Assembly: GCF_019578655.1 (NCBI RefSeq) | Contig: NC_063262.1 | Location: 7,757,582 to 7,821,581 of the forward strand | Direction of reading: 5' to 3' | Source: Ricinus communis | Taxonomy: Eukaryota; Streptophyta; Magnoliopsida; Malpighiales; Euphorbiaceae | DNA: 64,000 nt | Shown: positions 22,151-33,850 of the stretch, one piece after another | Numbering within the stretch: position 1 is the first letter of the stretch | Layout: the number at the start of each line of letters is the position of its first letter | The notes under the pieces: model-generated | Told to the model about the DNA's origin: nothing | Database searches by the model: none | Seen by the model: only the letters and a program-made list of their open reading frames with translations | Made by a program: the position numbers and the translations under genes

Positions 22151-25150
22151 TTTTTAATTGTCTCCTACAATTGTGATATAACTAAGAATTGGAAAGCTTA
22201 TAATTGAGAGGAAAAGAGATGCAATTACAAAAATGAGAGATCCATCTTTTGATTATCACAACACAATGCATTATTTCTCACCTACCTATAAAGTTGTTAG
22301 AAGCTAAAGAATCAATTACAGAACACATGCCAATTTACAACAGAATTCTTAATCTCCACCGTCCAACTCAGCAATCCGAACACTCATATCTAGAATAGCA
22401 GTATCATCAACAAACTCCCAATTAAGTAGCATCCTCCTCAATGATTTCTTCCTTGTATCTTAGATTGCAACAGGAATAGGGCCTATACAAGGAGGAGGCA
22501 GAAAGAGGATTCATAGATCTATTACAAGGTAAGGTAGGTACCCTTTTCTTCGATTCAGAGACACGAAAAGTAGCACGAATCCAACTTATGAGCAACTTGG
22601 CCAATTCTATCCAAAATCTCGATCAAAGGGTGCCATAAAACTTGGCTGAAGGCCTGTGATTAGAACATTGTTGCAAAGAATGTAATGTTGTCTATAAGGC
22701 TGCAGTTAAACTAGGGAATGATAGTTTCGGTGCTTTTGAACTCGAGTAAGCCTAATATTGTAAAGCTTTCCTTTTATATAGGTTACTTAGAGAGAAGAAT
22801 TCAAGGGAAAAAAAAAAAGAAGAAGCTTAATTCCAGAAAAGATAATTCAAACCATCTTTTCTTATATTTCATTGAATTCAATATGATCAATTTCAGTTCA
22901 GTTATTATTCAGGAATGAATTCAAACCATCTGTGGCTTGTTTTCTTAGTTCTAAGAAATGGGTGAACATCCATGAACTTTTTCATGGTTGTGATTTACAA
23001 TTGAGTTTTATTATTTAATAAATAAGTCCGATTTAGCAGTTTGAGTTCTTAATTATCTTGTGAGTATTAGAGCCTACTATTTGTATGTTTAACATATTAA
23101 GTGAATGATTTTTTAATATTTTTTATGACCATGAAAGCAGATTTGAAATTAGTAAAAGTATACCTGATATAACTTGAAAAAGCATATTAGATATAAAATA
23201 GTAATTAATTTTCAAGTTCAAAATAATTACAGCAATCATAGGAAGTTAATGAGGTTAATTCCTATCGCTAGAGTTGTCTTCAATCCAACTTTTACAATCT
23301 TAGTTTTAGATTTTTAAGTTCATTACTTATAAAGTGTATATCCGTCTGTTATTAGTGTCTAGTTCATTAATTTTTATTAATGAACTTGTACTTAACATAT
23401 ATTTATTTTTTTATTTAATATATGAATTTTTAAACTATAATTTATGAACATCAAATATACATATGATGAACCTATAATTTATAACATATGAACCTACAAG
23501 TTATTTTATAAATTTAAATAATAATATTAATATTTAGACTAAAATTAAGAGAGAACGAAAAAAATAAATATAAAATTATTTATATTTTTTTAGAAATATA
23601 AAATTATTTTTCTCTATGTTTATTTTTAATTATATTGATTAAAAAATCTCTTTGATTTTAATATATAGTATTTTCTTCATAAACATATTAGCACATTATT
23701 AAAAATAAATTTATGTAAAATGAAATATAAAATACACTAAAATATAAAAATTGAAATAAGAAATATAATAATAAAATTAATAATAATGATTTAATACAAA
23801 ATGAAGAATTAAAACATAGTAAAAAATTTGTTTTACAGTATAATAATTTATATGCTATGCAATGAATTTAAATTTGTAGTTTTAATTTATTTTACCTTTT
23901 TAATTAATTAGACATTTAATAGTATAAGCTGTCAATTAACATTAGATCCTACAAGCCAAACTTTATGATTTATAAAACGTGCGCTTAACTTCATAATCTA
24001 CAAACACTCATATATTTTAATCCTGGATATATATGATGCATTATGGACTCAGATCCACACTATAACAATCCTTATCAATCCAACTTTATTACTTTTCTAG
24101 ATTATAATTGCTATTAGTATATTTTGATACTATATATATATATATATTGTGCTAACCGTATTCTAAATTCTCTTGTTGCATGCATTGTTATGCCATTTGG
24201 AGATGATACTAGAGAAGATGGAAGGCAGCTTCTCTCTCAGCTAGTGATTTGTCAAAAGTAGTAGCAACATAGGATAGGACTCCTTATTGAAATTAAGGAA
24301 CATGAGTGGAAGAGGATAGCTATAAAGAATCTCAATTCAAAAAAGAAAAAAGGGGTGTATGTTGAGTTAATGAAAATTAGTATTATACAAAAATTCAGCT
24401 GAGGATAAGAACTTGCACCTGAGATATGTTTCCAGACATCTCTTGACCACCTAAGTTTGTCCATCTGTCTGACGATGGTTTGCTATTGAATGAACTAAAT
24501 GATGCCTTGTAACCTGAATAATCCTGCTAGAAGATAATCAAAAAAATGCCATCCCTATCACTAAAGCTTGAAACCACTGTCTAGAAAAACATTGAGCCAC
24601 TAATTCAGCAGTGCAAGGATGAGTTAAATACTTGCTCAATCTGTCCGCTACAACAGATATAGCCTCTTTCCCATAAGACTTAGGAAGCCCTTTTATAAAA
24701 TCCATATATCCTAAGGCAATGGCTGAAGCAGTCTAAGTATGGCCACCCAATTGCTCCACCACCACTAATATCTGGCAGCTGGATGCATTCTTTGCAAGTT
24801 CATCAACATTGCTTTAAAATCTGCCAAGGATCCATCAATCCTTTTAAAATTTTCTGACACTAGGGTTTTCAGGAACTGCTATGACCATTCTTCCATTTTC
24901 TTGATTTCTTATGTTCTAGTATTCTCAGACATTTTTTATCAAGGCTTCTCCACAGCTGCGAGGATATAAGTGATATGTAATTAGAAGAATGAGAGATCAG
25001 TCTTGATTATCACAAACACTTGTTACAATCTGTTTCTCAGTTACCTATAATTAAGTTGACACAAGCTAACAATCAATTACAAAAGAGGCCATTACATTAC
25101 TTTACAGCCATTATTTAACGAAAATTCACCCTCCCGTTACTAAAGGGATA
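22150..25150 (-). mobile_element. Decayed Ty3/gypsy retrotransposon, minus strand, interrupted
   Basis: The two ends share an LTR-like segment: 24969-25084 and 22209-22322 both contain aatgagagatc, gattatcacaa, ttctca...acctataa, agcta and atcaattaca. Reading the minus strand from the right there is a gag-like start (MSENT at about 24930), then integrase pieces: MDFIKGLPKSYG, VVADRLSKYLTHPCTAELVAQ, DRDGIFL, a YHPQTDGQT-like piece, SSAEFLYNTNFH and LAEREAAFHLL. Pol resumes at about 22740 with LQPYRQ, FMAPF and GQVAHKLD. This order is classic for gypsy integrase and its C-terminal domain. Protease, RT and most of gag are deleted, and the frame is full of stops. Confidence 0.8.
22745..24150. other. 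About 1.4-kb AT-rich insertion splitting the gypsy integrase
   Basis: Integrase text stops near 24150 (after a frame reading REAAFHLL...CMQQEN) and its direct continuation appears near 22740 (LEFKST... then LQPYRQ). The intervening sequence is AT-rich with no gypsy coding similarity. No terminal inverted repeats or target duplication were found, so its nature is open. A 14-base word aattcaaaccatct occurs twice, near 22846 and 22918. Confidence 0.45.
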
Positions 25151-26408
25151 TAATACCTTTATATTGACAATGGCTATATTTTAATCTTAACAAAAAAGTT
25201 AAATTAAATTTTAGTAATTTAAAAAGAAAAGTTAATATCTTTATTTTATGTATTTATGTAATTAGATAGTTGTGTTGCTTTATCTTAATGAATAAGCCCA
25301 TTTCCATGGTGATTGCAGTTTTTACCGTCATTTATATTTATATAGTGATTAGAAATTCATAAAGATATCTGGAAGGTTAGTCATTTTTAAATTACAAAAC
25401 AGTACATCTCCAATTTGACTAGGGTTCTGAATAGCAGGTTACTAATCTCTACTCGATCCACAACTACTAAAAGTATCATGCAGTCTTTCAAATTTATAGG
25501 ACAATTCTTTTTCTTTTCTTTTCTTCTTTTTTTTTTTTTCCATTTCTGCCATTTTCTTAACAACAGGTTAACTAGAGGTGTAGTTGGACTGGTTAATCAA
25601 ACCATGAGGATATGTTTTTAGACTCCAAAAACTTCAAATATTTATAATTGTTAAAAAAATTACTTAAATGATCAACTAGTTTTACTAGTTTGGATGATCC
25701 ATTTCTCAAAATTTCTTTTGTTGATAATTCTTTTTCCAAAGCATAACTTTTAAGGTCTAAAATTCAGTTTGAAATTAGTTAGCATAACTAGTTCCACATT
25801 TCCTAACTCTAAGAAGTGCTTAATTTCAGGGCAAATCCCAAATCAGGTGGTTTGAGGTTTGTTAAAAGCATTATTTCTGCCACTAAACTATACCAGCTGA
25901 ACAGAAAGTAGCCTAAAAAATGGCAGATCTTATATACTTAAAAATAAAAGATAAAACGAATAGCAGAGGGTAAGCATCCCTAACTTATGATAACTGCATA
26001 CTGAACTGAGCAAATTATGGTCACACAGAGAGTACAGGGAAAATAGTGTTTACCTCTTATGACATGCTTCGATGGTTCTTCCTGAAATGTTACGCCACAA
26101 TCACATGTGCGACGAGTATAACAGCAATCATCTAGGATTGGGATGGACTGCCACTGACGCCTACAAAATACATGTTGCTATTTGGGAGAATTGCAAATAT
26201 TATCAAACAACCTTGGTCAGATGGAGCGACAGTTGGCACGGTTAGATTGCTCTCAATTTCAATGGAGGTCTTTGATCAATTCATTAGAAGTATCCACTCC
26301 ATCTTTTATTAATACAGTACGTTCCTCATAAATAAGATTGGATTTTCCTTCCAGTATTAATCTTTATATTTACTTGCATGCATATGTCACTGTAGTATGT
26401 AATATCCT
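25151..26408. other. Intergenic stretch; the part near 26400 is probably the PPR gene's 3' untranslated region
   Basis: No separate gene seen. The region directly downstream of the PPR stop (minus strand, 26408 and below) is less AT-rich down to about 26040, which fits transcribed 3' untranslated sequence. Confidence 0.35.
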
Positions 26409-28343
26409 TCACATATTAAGGTTAATACTTGCCTCTAATTCACATCCCGGAGAAACAGCTGGATGAGGTAAAAACTCTTCTTCCTTTGATTGCAACACCA
26501 GACCATCCAAAACAGCATATACAACCTCCATATCCAAATGACCTCTGTCTTCGACAGTAAAAGCATGAGCTTTCCCGTTCACTTCAACAAGGCTTTGTCC
26601 TGGAGACTTCAGCACCCTTTTACTTTTCATAATTGTTCTTATCCTTGCAACTCCATCCCAGATTCCTGCCGATGCATATATGTTAGCCATCTCTACATAT
26701 GGAAAGGACACAAGTGGCTCCATTTCAAAAAGGTGACGAGCCGCATGTTCACCCATCTCCACATTGCAGTGTATCCTACAAGCAGTAAGCAATGCACTCC
26801 ATATGGCAGCATCTGGTTTGACAGGCATACCTTTAATAAACTCCAATGCCTCTTTTAATTTTCCTTTACGTCCAAGAAGATCCGCCATGCAGGAATAATG
26901 ATCTAATCCTGGGTTTAGTTTATAAATTTTGGTCATCATATTGAAGCACTCCCATCCTTTGTCAAGAAAACCACCATGAGTGCAAGCTTGAAGTATGGAA
27001 AGGAAAGTAACATGATTTGGCTTCAATCCAAAATCTATCATCTGATAGAAAAGGTCTAAGGATTCTTTAAATAATCCATTCAAAGCACAACCTGCAATCA
27101 TGGTTGTCCAAGTGACAACAGTTCTATCAGGCATAGTGTTGAAGAGATCCCATGCATCATCTATACTTCCGCATTTTGCATACATGTCGATTAATGCATT
27201 ACAAACTACAACATTATGTTTCAAGCAGTTAGAATCAGCATAAACATGAATCCATTTTCCGACTTCAAGAATACCAGTTTGGCCACAACCTGAAATCACT
27301 GAAAGTACAGTAACCAAATCAGGCTTCTCACCAGCAGCTTCCATAGCATTAAATAGTTTCAATGCCTCATCCATATTCCCTTTCTCAGCATAACCACTTA
27401 TCATTGAAGTCCATGTAACACAGCTTCTGTTACACATGCTGTCAAATAAACATCTAGCAGAGTAAACATCTCCAAATTTGGAATACATAGATATAAGAGT
27501 ATTAGCCACATGAATCTCTGAATCACAACCAAATCTAATTCCATGAGAATGAACCTGCATACCTTGACGCACAGCTTCTGGCTGTAAACACGAAGAAAGC
27601 AGGGTAACAATGGTACTAATATCAGGCATAAAACCATCGTGCAGCATCCGTTTATAAGAATTCAAAGCATCAATACGTTTCTCAAGATATGCATACCCTG
27701 CAATCATAGAATTCCAGGAGACTACACTCCTTAGACCCACTTCAATTCCATTAAAAACTGACTCAGCCATTGCCAAATCATAACATTTAGCATATAAAGA
27801 TATCCAAGTATTAGCAACAGAAACATCATTATGTATCCCAATACGAATTCCAAATGAGTGAACACTCTTGGCCAACTCCAAATCCTTCATACACGATATC
27901 GCTCCACTCACTCCCATAAGCGTAACTGAATCAGGAAAAACCCCTGCAAACCTCATCTCCCGGAACATACAGAACACTCTCTCCGAAAACCCCAGTTGAG
28001 CAAAACCCAAAAGCATCGCATTCCACGAAGTAACATCTCTCTTGGGCATTTTCACAAACACGTTGTACGCTATATCTAATTGATGACATTTCACATACAT
28101 ATCAAGTAATGCTGTTTGTACAAAGACATTGGAGTAAAATGGGGACTTTATGACATGGGTATGGATGACCTGAGAGTAGTGCAGATTGGAGAGCTTAGCA
28201 CAGGCTTTTGATATGAAAGGAAAAGTAAAGTTGTTGGGTTCTATGCCTTTCTGTTTCAATTGGCGGAAGAGGGAAATGGCTTTGTGGGCACAGTTTTGAT
28301 TTACAGCTTCGCGAATTTGAGAGTTAAATAGATTAATGGTCAT
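26409..28343 (-). CDS. Pentatricopeptide repeat protein, PLS class with E domain (At4g19191-like)
   Basis: A single open exon encodes 644 residues. The protein starts MTINLFNSQIREAVNQNCAH and runs through many PPR units (for example PNNFTFPFISKACAKL, DVTSWNAMLLGFAQLG, SVVSWNSMIAGYAYLE, CVTWTSMISGYAEKG, TVVTWTTMIAGCALNG). Then come the E-type segment YSCMADLLGRKGKLKEALEF, PDAAIWSALLTACRIHCNVE and PYVEMANIYASAGIWDGVAR. It ends without a DYW deaminase domain. PLS-E proteins bind organellar RNA and usually take part in C-to-U editing with partner proteins. The closest match I recall is Arabidopsis At4g19191, annotated mitochondrial. Compared with it, this start lacks the N-terminal presequence, so targeting is uncertain. 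Intronless structure is normal for the family. A short upstream ORF sits 25 bases before the start. Confidence 0.95.
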   Translation of the reverse strand: MTINLFNSQIREAVNQNCAHKAISLFRQLKQKGIEPNNFTFPFISKACAKLSNLHYSQVIHTHVIKSPFYSNVFVQTALLDMYVKCHQLDIAYNVFVKMPKRDVTSWNAMLLGFAQLGFSERVFCMFREMRFAGVFPDSVTLMGVSGAISCMKDLELAKSVHSFGIRIGIHNDVSVANTWISLYAKCYDLAMAESVFNGIEVGLRSVVSWNSMIAGYAYLEKRIDALNSYKRMLHDGFMPDISTIVTLLSSCLQPEAVRQGMQVHSHGIRFGCDSEIHVANTLISMYSKFGDVYSARCLFDSMCNRSCVTWTSMISGYAEKGNMDEALKLFNAMEAAGEKPDLVTVLSVISGCGQTGILEVGKWIHVYADSNCLKHNVVVCNALIDMYAKCGSIDDAWDLFNTMPDRTVVTWTTMIAGCALNGLFKESLDLFYQMIDFGLKPNHVTFLSILQACTHGGFLDKGWECFNMMTKIYKLNPGLDHYSCMADLLGRKGKLKEALEFIKGMPVKPDAAIWSALLTACRIHCNVEMGEHAARHLFEMEPLVSFPYVEMANIYASAGIWDGVARIRTIMKSKRVLKSPGQSLVEVNGKAHAFTVEDRGHLDMEVVYAVLDGLVLQSKEEEFLPHPAVSPGCELEASINLNM

Positions 28344-28368
28344 TGAAAGAAAGATTTAGAAAATGGTT

Positions 28369-28386
28369 TTAGGCGGCCATGTGCAT
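28369..28386 (-). promoter_or_regulatory. Short upstream ORF before the PPR start
   Basis: The minus strand reads ATG CAC ATG GCC GCC TAA, a five-codon frame (MHMAA) that ends 25 bases before the PPR ATG. If the transcript includes it, it could lower translation of the main frame. The transcription start is unknown. Confidence 0.35.
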
Positions 28387-28389
28387 TTT

Positions 28390-29985
28390 ATTACAGATTT
28401 ACAATGTCTGAATCCATAGATAGTAGTTGAATTAGAGGCTGTTGTACCTGCAGTGCAGCACAGCACAAGAAGCGGGAACCAAATTTAAGTTCCATTTACA
28501 CGTAATCGAACTAAGAATTTCTTCGAAAGAATCAACAAATGAAGTTGCGAACTCTAAATGCTATCCCTTAACTGAAATTTTTTTTTATTAGTTAACGGTT
28601 ATTTTATCTATTTAATAAAATAAATTGTTATCTTGTTTTTAATGAGTTATTATATTTAGTATTAAAATAATTTTTACTCTTTCTAAATTATTATAAGTTA
28701 TTTTTATTTATATATGTTTTAATTTTCTTTCAGAAATCATGTACTACAATTTTATAAAATTTGTGTATCTATCAATATGCTAAAGTAAATAAGTATAACT
28801 AATATAATATATTTAATAACACATCCGAAAAAAAACGATTGCTGAGGATTGCATCTTACTGTGATTTTTTATAAAATTTAGTTAATAATTAATTAATTAA
28901 TTTTAAAAAATAAAATATATTTTTTTGAGTGGTTTGATCGTATGACATTTTTTATTATTTTATTTTCTTAAATAAGTTTAAAATAAAATTATTAATATAT
29001 TTTATTACAATAATAAATCCTTATGCATTGATAATCTTTATTACTCACTTCTATTATCATTTTTTTTTTTCTTTACACTATAGATTTAGACATTGCTTTC
29101 TTTATTTTATTGGATCTATAAGCTTGAACTGTAATTTTTTTCATTGAAAAATTAATTGTATAGCTACATGAAATATTATCGAGTGAGGTGCATGGAATAA
29201 ATAGCCTACTATATATACAAATATCTCTCTCCATGTGTTTTTAAAAGAATTATTTTTCTAATTTCAACTTATTTCTTTATTTTACTAATTTTATTGTGCT
29301 TCAATTTTTCTATTTTTTTCTTGTTATTTAAACATTTTTATCTCATTTTCTATGTCCTAAATATATTTAGGTAATTTTCTCTATCCCAATACCCTAATTT
29401 AAATGTTGGACGTCCAAATAATATAGCGCTAAAATAAAGTCCAAAAAGTATAAATATAGAGTTTTCATTATCTAAATGAGATCTTTTTGGTATTTTTATA
29501 CAGTATTTTTCTAATTTGAATAATTGATCAAGATATATTTTTATTTCTTAATAAATAAAAAGTTGATAAATATTTATTGAAATAATAATAATAATTATAA
29601 CAATATTGATCTACAAAAGATGTAAATTTTTTAAAGAAAAATATAAAGAAAAACTTGCTAAGAGTTTTACATGTATTGTGTTTACTGAAATTCATAAAAT
29701 TTAAGAAATTCATTTGTAAATCTAAAATTTATTTATTTTGAATAAAATGAGATTTAATTTAGAACATTATATAATCAAATTTTATGTAAAATTATTTATA
29801 ACTAAATTAAATTTAACAAAATATATAAAATTTTTAAATGAATTTCATATTAGTAAATTAATATAATTTATAATATAAAATATATTTTTTAATTTTATTA
29901 TTTTTATTTTACTTTTTTTTCATATTTCTTTTCCAAATGAAATAAATTTTTTAATAAATTTCAACCAAGCATAACATTAGTATAT
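28390..29985. other. AT-rich intergenic stretch upstream of the PPR gene
   Basis: The first 200 bases presumably hold the PPR promoter and leader. No clear TATA box was chosen. The remainder shows no gene or repeat I can name. Confidence 0.4.
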
Positions 29986-30842
29986 CTCAATATTGAAGAC
30001 TTCTTTTGATTTTCAAAATCCTCCTTATGGGCGGTAGTTTCGGGCGCACATCCAAGTGTATTTAGCGACTATGACACTATAAGGCTTTTCATTCTAATTA
30101 AGAATATGCTAACTAGTCACTGAGACTAGCTCGGAGATGGGAGTCGTCACCCGAGTAATCACTAGGACATTTTTACTAATGAATGGTGTTTTTCAGATTC
30201 CATAAAAAAGCTTATGCCACAAAATTCAGAAATGGATCCAGAACCCAACTTCCTTATTTATGTATATTAGTTATTAATTTTATTGTTTAACAATTCATTC
30301 TCTATAAATACAACAATTTATATACAAGCATACCATATAGCACATAAATTCCTCTTAAGCCTAGCCCGTTTTTATTAAACTCAGCCCACGCTTAAGTTAT
30401 TAATCTAGCTTACTAATCAATTATATACAAAACTCATTTAGTCTAGCCAATTACCAATTATGTTCTTGAATTTCAACCTTTAAAGTCTATTGGACTACAT
30501 TTTATAATAAGGCTCAATTTAGTGATTCTAAACCTAAGTAAGCATGACAAAGATCTACTAAGTCTATATTGATTTTAAAGCACAATTATGATTAATTAGC
30601 CTAATAAACTACAGTTTTTATACTATGTTCAATTTTACGCCTATTGTCTATATGTCCAATTTTAATTAGGCAATCAGCTTCCATCCAAAACAAGACAAAA
30701 AATAAAATGCAGAAAATAAATCTAGTTATTACAACCCGCCTACAACTATAAAAAAAAATTAGAAAGAAAACTCTTAAAATTAAGTTACAGTACATAAAAT
30801 TGCCAAAAATATATATTCATAAATTAGCCTGACATCATGCAT

Positions 30843-30892
30843 AGCCGATCAGCTCAAGGTGTAGAGCCGATCGGCTCAACGCAAAGCCGAAG
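30843..30892. repeat. Cluster of agccgatcggct near-palindromes (first)
   Basis: Within 50 bases occur agccgatcagct, gagccgatcggctc (a perfect 14-base palindrome) and aagccgaagc. The second cluster is at 31989-32064. Confidence 0.8.
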
Positions 30893-31988
30893 CAACTCTG
30901 TATTGAGTCAATTAGCTCTAGGGTACTTCAGATGGCTTTCCTGCAGTTTATCTCATTTTCTCATGCCTAGAGCCAATTTTCATATGCACATAAGGTAAAA
31001 ATTCAATTAGAACGCGTAAAATTAATATGAAAAATGAAATTCAACTAGAAAACCTAAAAATAATGCAAACCCTAAAAAATTATAACGGATAGTAGGCAAA
31101 TATAATGTTTTAAGACAGATTCTAAATTTCAATTATATAATCTTAAAATCTAATTCAATTGCATAGAAATACAAATTAATTATGTTTACCTACTCATTAA
31201 CTGTCAGATTCAAAACCCTATAAAATCATATTATCATATTCAAAAACCCTACATATTCATATTATCATATTCAAAATCCAAGAACATAAAAGTTATCCGT
31301 TTCAAAATTCAGGAAATATGCATATCATAAAAATATGTAAATCATGCAAGAAATCTAATTCTATCACATACAACATTTAAAAAAAATAACAATCATAGAA
31401 AGAAATCATGAAACCCTAACATGTTTCTAACAAAGAAAATAGGAAAAAAAATAAAAAAAAATTAGAAGAGATGGGAAAAATGATGATGTGGATGTTGTGA
31501 AACTCTCAGGTTGTCACCATATTATACAGATCCTCGAGTCTCAGGAGTAGGAGAGGAAGTTGATCCAAATGGGATAGGAATCTAGAGTGTTTAATGGGTT
31601 TTGTATTTACTTTTGGAAATCATAATACATATGCCAAAATCCTATCAATCGTTCTATACTCAGTTGCCAACCACCTAAGCCTATGATTTTCTTTTCTATT
31701 TATAGGGAAAGGTTAGGAAAATCCTAGAAAGTTAGATATACTTTTCATTTAATTATTAATAATTCCAAGAATTAAAGATAAAAATAGCTTTATTAAAATC
31801 TTTTCTTAATCGATAAATACTAGTTTTTTTAATAACTTGGAATAATACTAATAAATATCCATTTAATTATAAGAATAATAAAGAATTAGATAATTATTGA
31901 TAAAATCTCTTTTAGAAAGTCGATTTTGATGGTTGTGAGTGTTTAGAATTGGAAATACATAAAAAACGATGACAAAAAGACAAGTTTT

Positions 31989-32064
31989 GAGCCAACTGGT
32001 ACTGCGAAGAGCCGATTTAGCTTTGTGCACAGTCGATCAGCTGTATGCAGAGCCGATTGGCTCT
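31989..32064. repeat. Cluster of agccgatcggct near-palindromes (second)
   Basis: Contains gagccaactggt, gagccgatttagc, agtcgatcagct and gagccgattggctc at spacings of about 15-25 bases, the same motif as in the cluster 1.1 kb to the left. Confidence 0.8.
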
Positions 32065-32400
32065 AAATGACAGACTCAGAAAATTTCCAATTTAACCCTC
32101 GAATTTGGCCAGTTTACTGATTTTGACCCTAAATTTTAATTTTTTGATCAATCTAACCTAATTTGATTTTCAAACACAGTATTTAGTTCAATTAATTATA
32201 ACTCTAATCGGAATTTTGACATTCTCCAATTCCGTAAGACTCGGAAAAATTAACAAGTTTCATCATCAAATTTTCTATAATTTTTTCGATATCAAAATTC
32301 AGAAAATGAGTGCTGACACTCCTCTTTCACAATTGTGCATCAAAACCCACACTTTTGGTTGCCCTCTTGCTTTCTGGAAATAAGACCAACTGGTAGAGAT

Positions 32401-33685
32401 AGAGGACCAGCTACTAGAGGAGCAAATGGTAGAAAGACAAGTAAAGGGTGAGATAAAGGTAGAAATTCAAGCAACTCAAGCACTATAAAACCAAGTCAAG
32501 CATGTATTTTTGTAAATCCAGCAAGTTAAAAGGCACAAACCTATGAAAGTTTAGTGTTAATTGATTGTATGATATCTTTTTCCTAATTGGTTAATTTTGA
32601 AATTGATACTCTTTTTGGGCACCTTTTGGTGGATTAAATCAATTGGCAGCAACATTCGTCCTTAAAGTTATTAATTCACTTTATTCAATTTTTTAACCTT
32701 ATAATTTATTATCTATTTAATAAATTAAATTAATATTTTATTAGTTTTTAATAAATAAAAGTAAAATAAAATTATTTACTAACGATTAATTTCTTAAAAA
32801 GTTTACATAAATAACAATATTTTTCATTTTAACAAATTTTAGATAAATTTTATTTTTATAAAATTAATTTTAAAAATATAAAATTTTATTATTCATGTAA
32901 TTAAATATTTTTAAATATAAAAATAAAAATAGTAAATTTTAAATTATAATATGAAAGAGATTTATCTTTTCATTAGTAAATAAATTTTATTTATTAAAAA
33001 GGAATATAAAATTAATTTAATTTATTAAATAGATAATTGATTGAAAAAATTGGACAAAGTAAATCAATAAAAATAATTGTCTAAAAAAATATTCAAGAGA
33101 AAAATATTGGTAGCATTCTTATATATTACTAAGATAAAAATACTTTTTTTTTTTTTTTTTTGTTAAATGCACTATGGATATAGTGTTCAGTGCACTTAAA
33201 GGCTAAAATTTCTGTGAAGCCAGATAGCATTGCTTTACTGATCAGTGTGCTTATACATTGTTATGAACTGGATCTTTCTATGATTCTGAAATACATTTGA
33301 TTACTATAATAACATAACACATGTTTAGATATCTGAATTCTGATTATTTAGTTATATTAATATTTTAACTTTTAATTTAATTTAATAAATTATTTTTATA
33401 ATTTTTTAAATACTTTTAATTTTTATTTTAATAAACATATATTTTAACTCCATCTAGTGATAACATTAAAACACGTGGATATAAAATAATTATATATCAA
33501 CAAATATTTAAATATCATAAAAATACAAATTGAGATGTAAATCAAATTAAATTAAAAATTAAAATATTAAAATTACCAAATAATTAAAATTCAGATATAT
33601 AAATATACATTTGGCTTAATATTTATACAAGTGAAGCTTTTGCAGTTGTGTATGCATATCATATTTTCACTATTCCATTTAATTT
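32401..33685. other. AT-rich intergenic stretch with an 18-base poly-T run
   Basis: A run of 18 T at 33144-33161 precedes (on the minus strand, follows) about 130 bases of less AT-rich sequence (33162-33290). Read on the minus strand this looks like the poly-A end of a retroposed sequence, but I could not identify a source. No gene seen. Confidence 0.35.
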
Positions 33686-33850
33686 TATCTATCTCCTATT
33701 ACCTTAATGCCTCCATCCAAAGAGGGTATAATAATTTTGTTTATATAAAAGAAATCCTAAGAGGTAAACAGTAATATATTTATTGTAGTATAATAATCAT
33801 AAATATGAAGGATAAACAATATAGGATTAAAAAGTAATAGGAGATAGATA
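33686..33850. mobile_element. Small MITE, about 165 bases
   Basis: The left end tatctatctcctattac and the right end aagtaataggagatagata are inverted repeats of about 15-17 bases with little mismatch. The interior is AT-rich and non-coding. The transposon superfamily is not clear. Confidence 0.6.

Larger units (their letters stand above)
29990..32400. mobile_element. Probable non-coding LTR-retroelement derivative with recurring GAGCCGATCGGCTC near-palindromes
   Basis: No coding signal. The left part has a GC-richer stretch with gatgggagtcgtcacccgag (30137-30156). The right part ends around gagtgctgacactcctct (32308-32325). Two clusters, 30843-30892 and 31989-32064, carry variants of gagccgatcggctc. 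The layout resembles large non-autonomous plant retroelements, but I found no LTR pair or target duplication. Confidence 0.4.

Noticed and set aside
26490..26858. 122-residue plus-strand frame within the PPR gene
   Set aside because: Antisense shadow of the PPR coding sequence.
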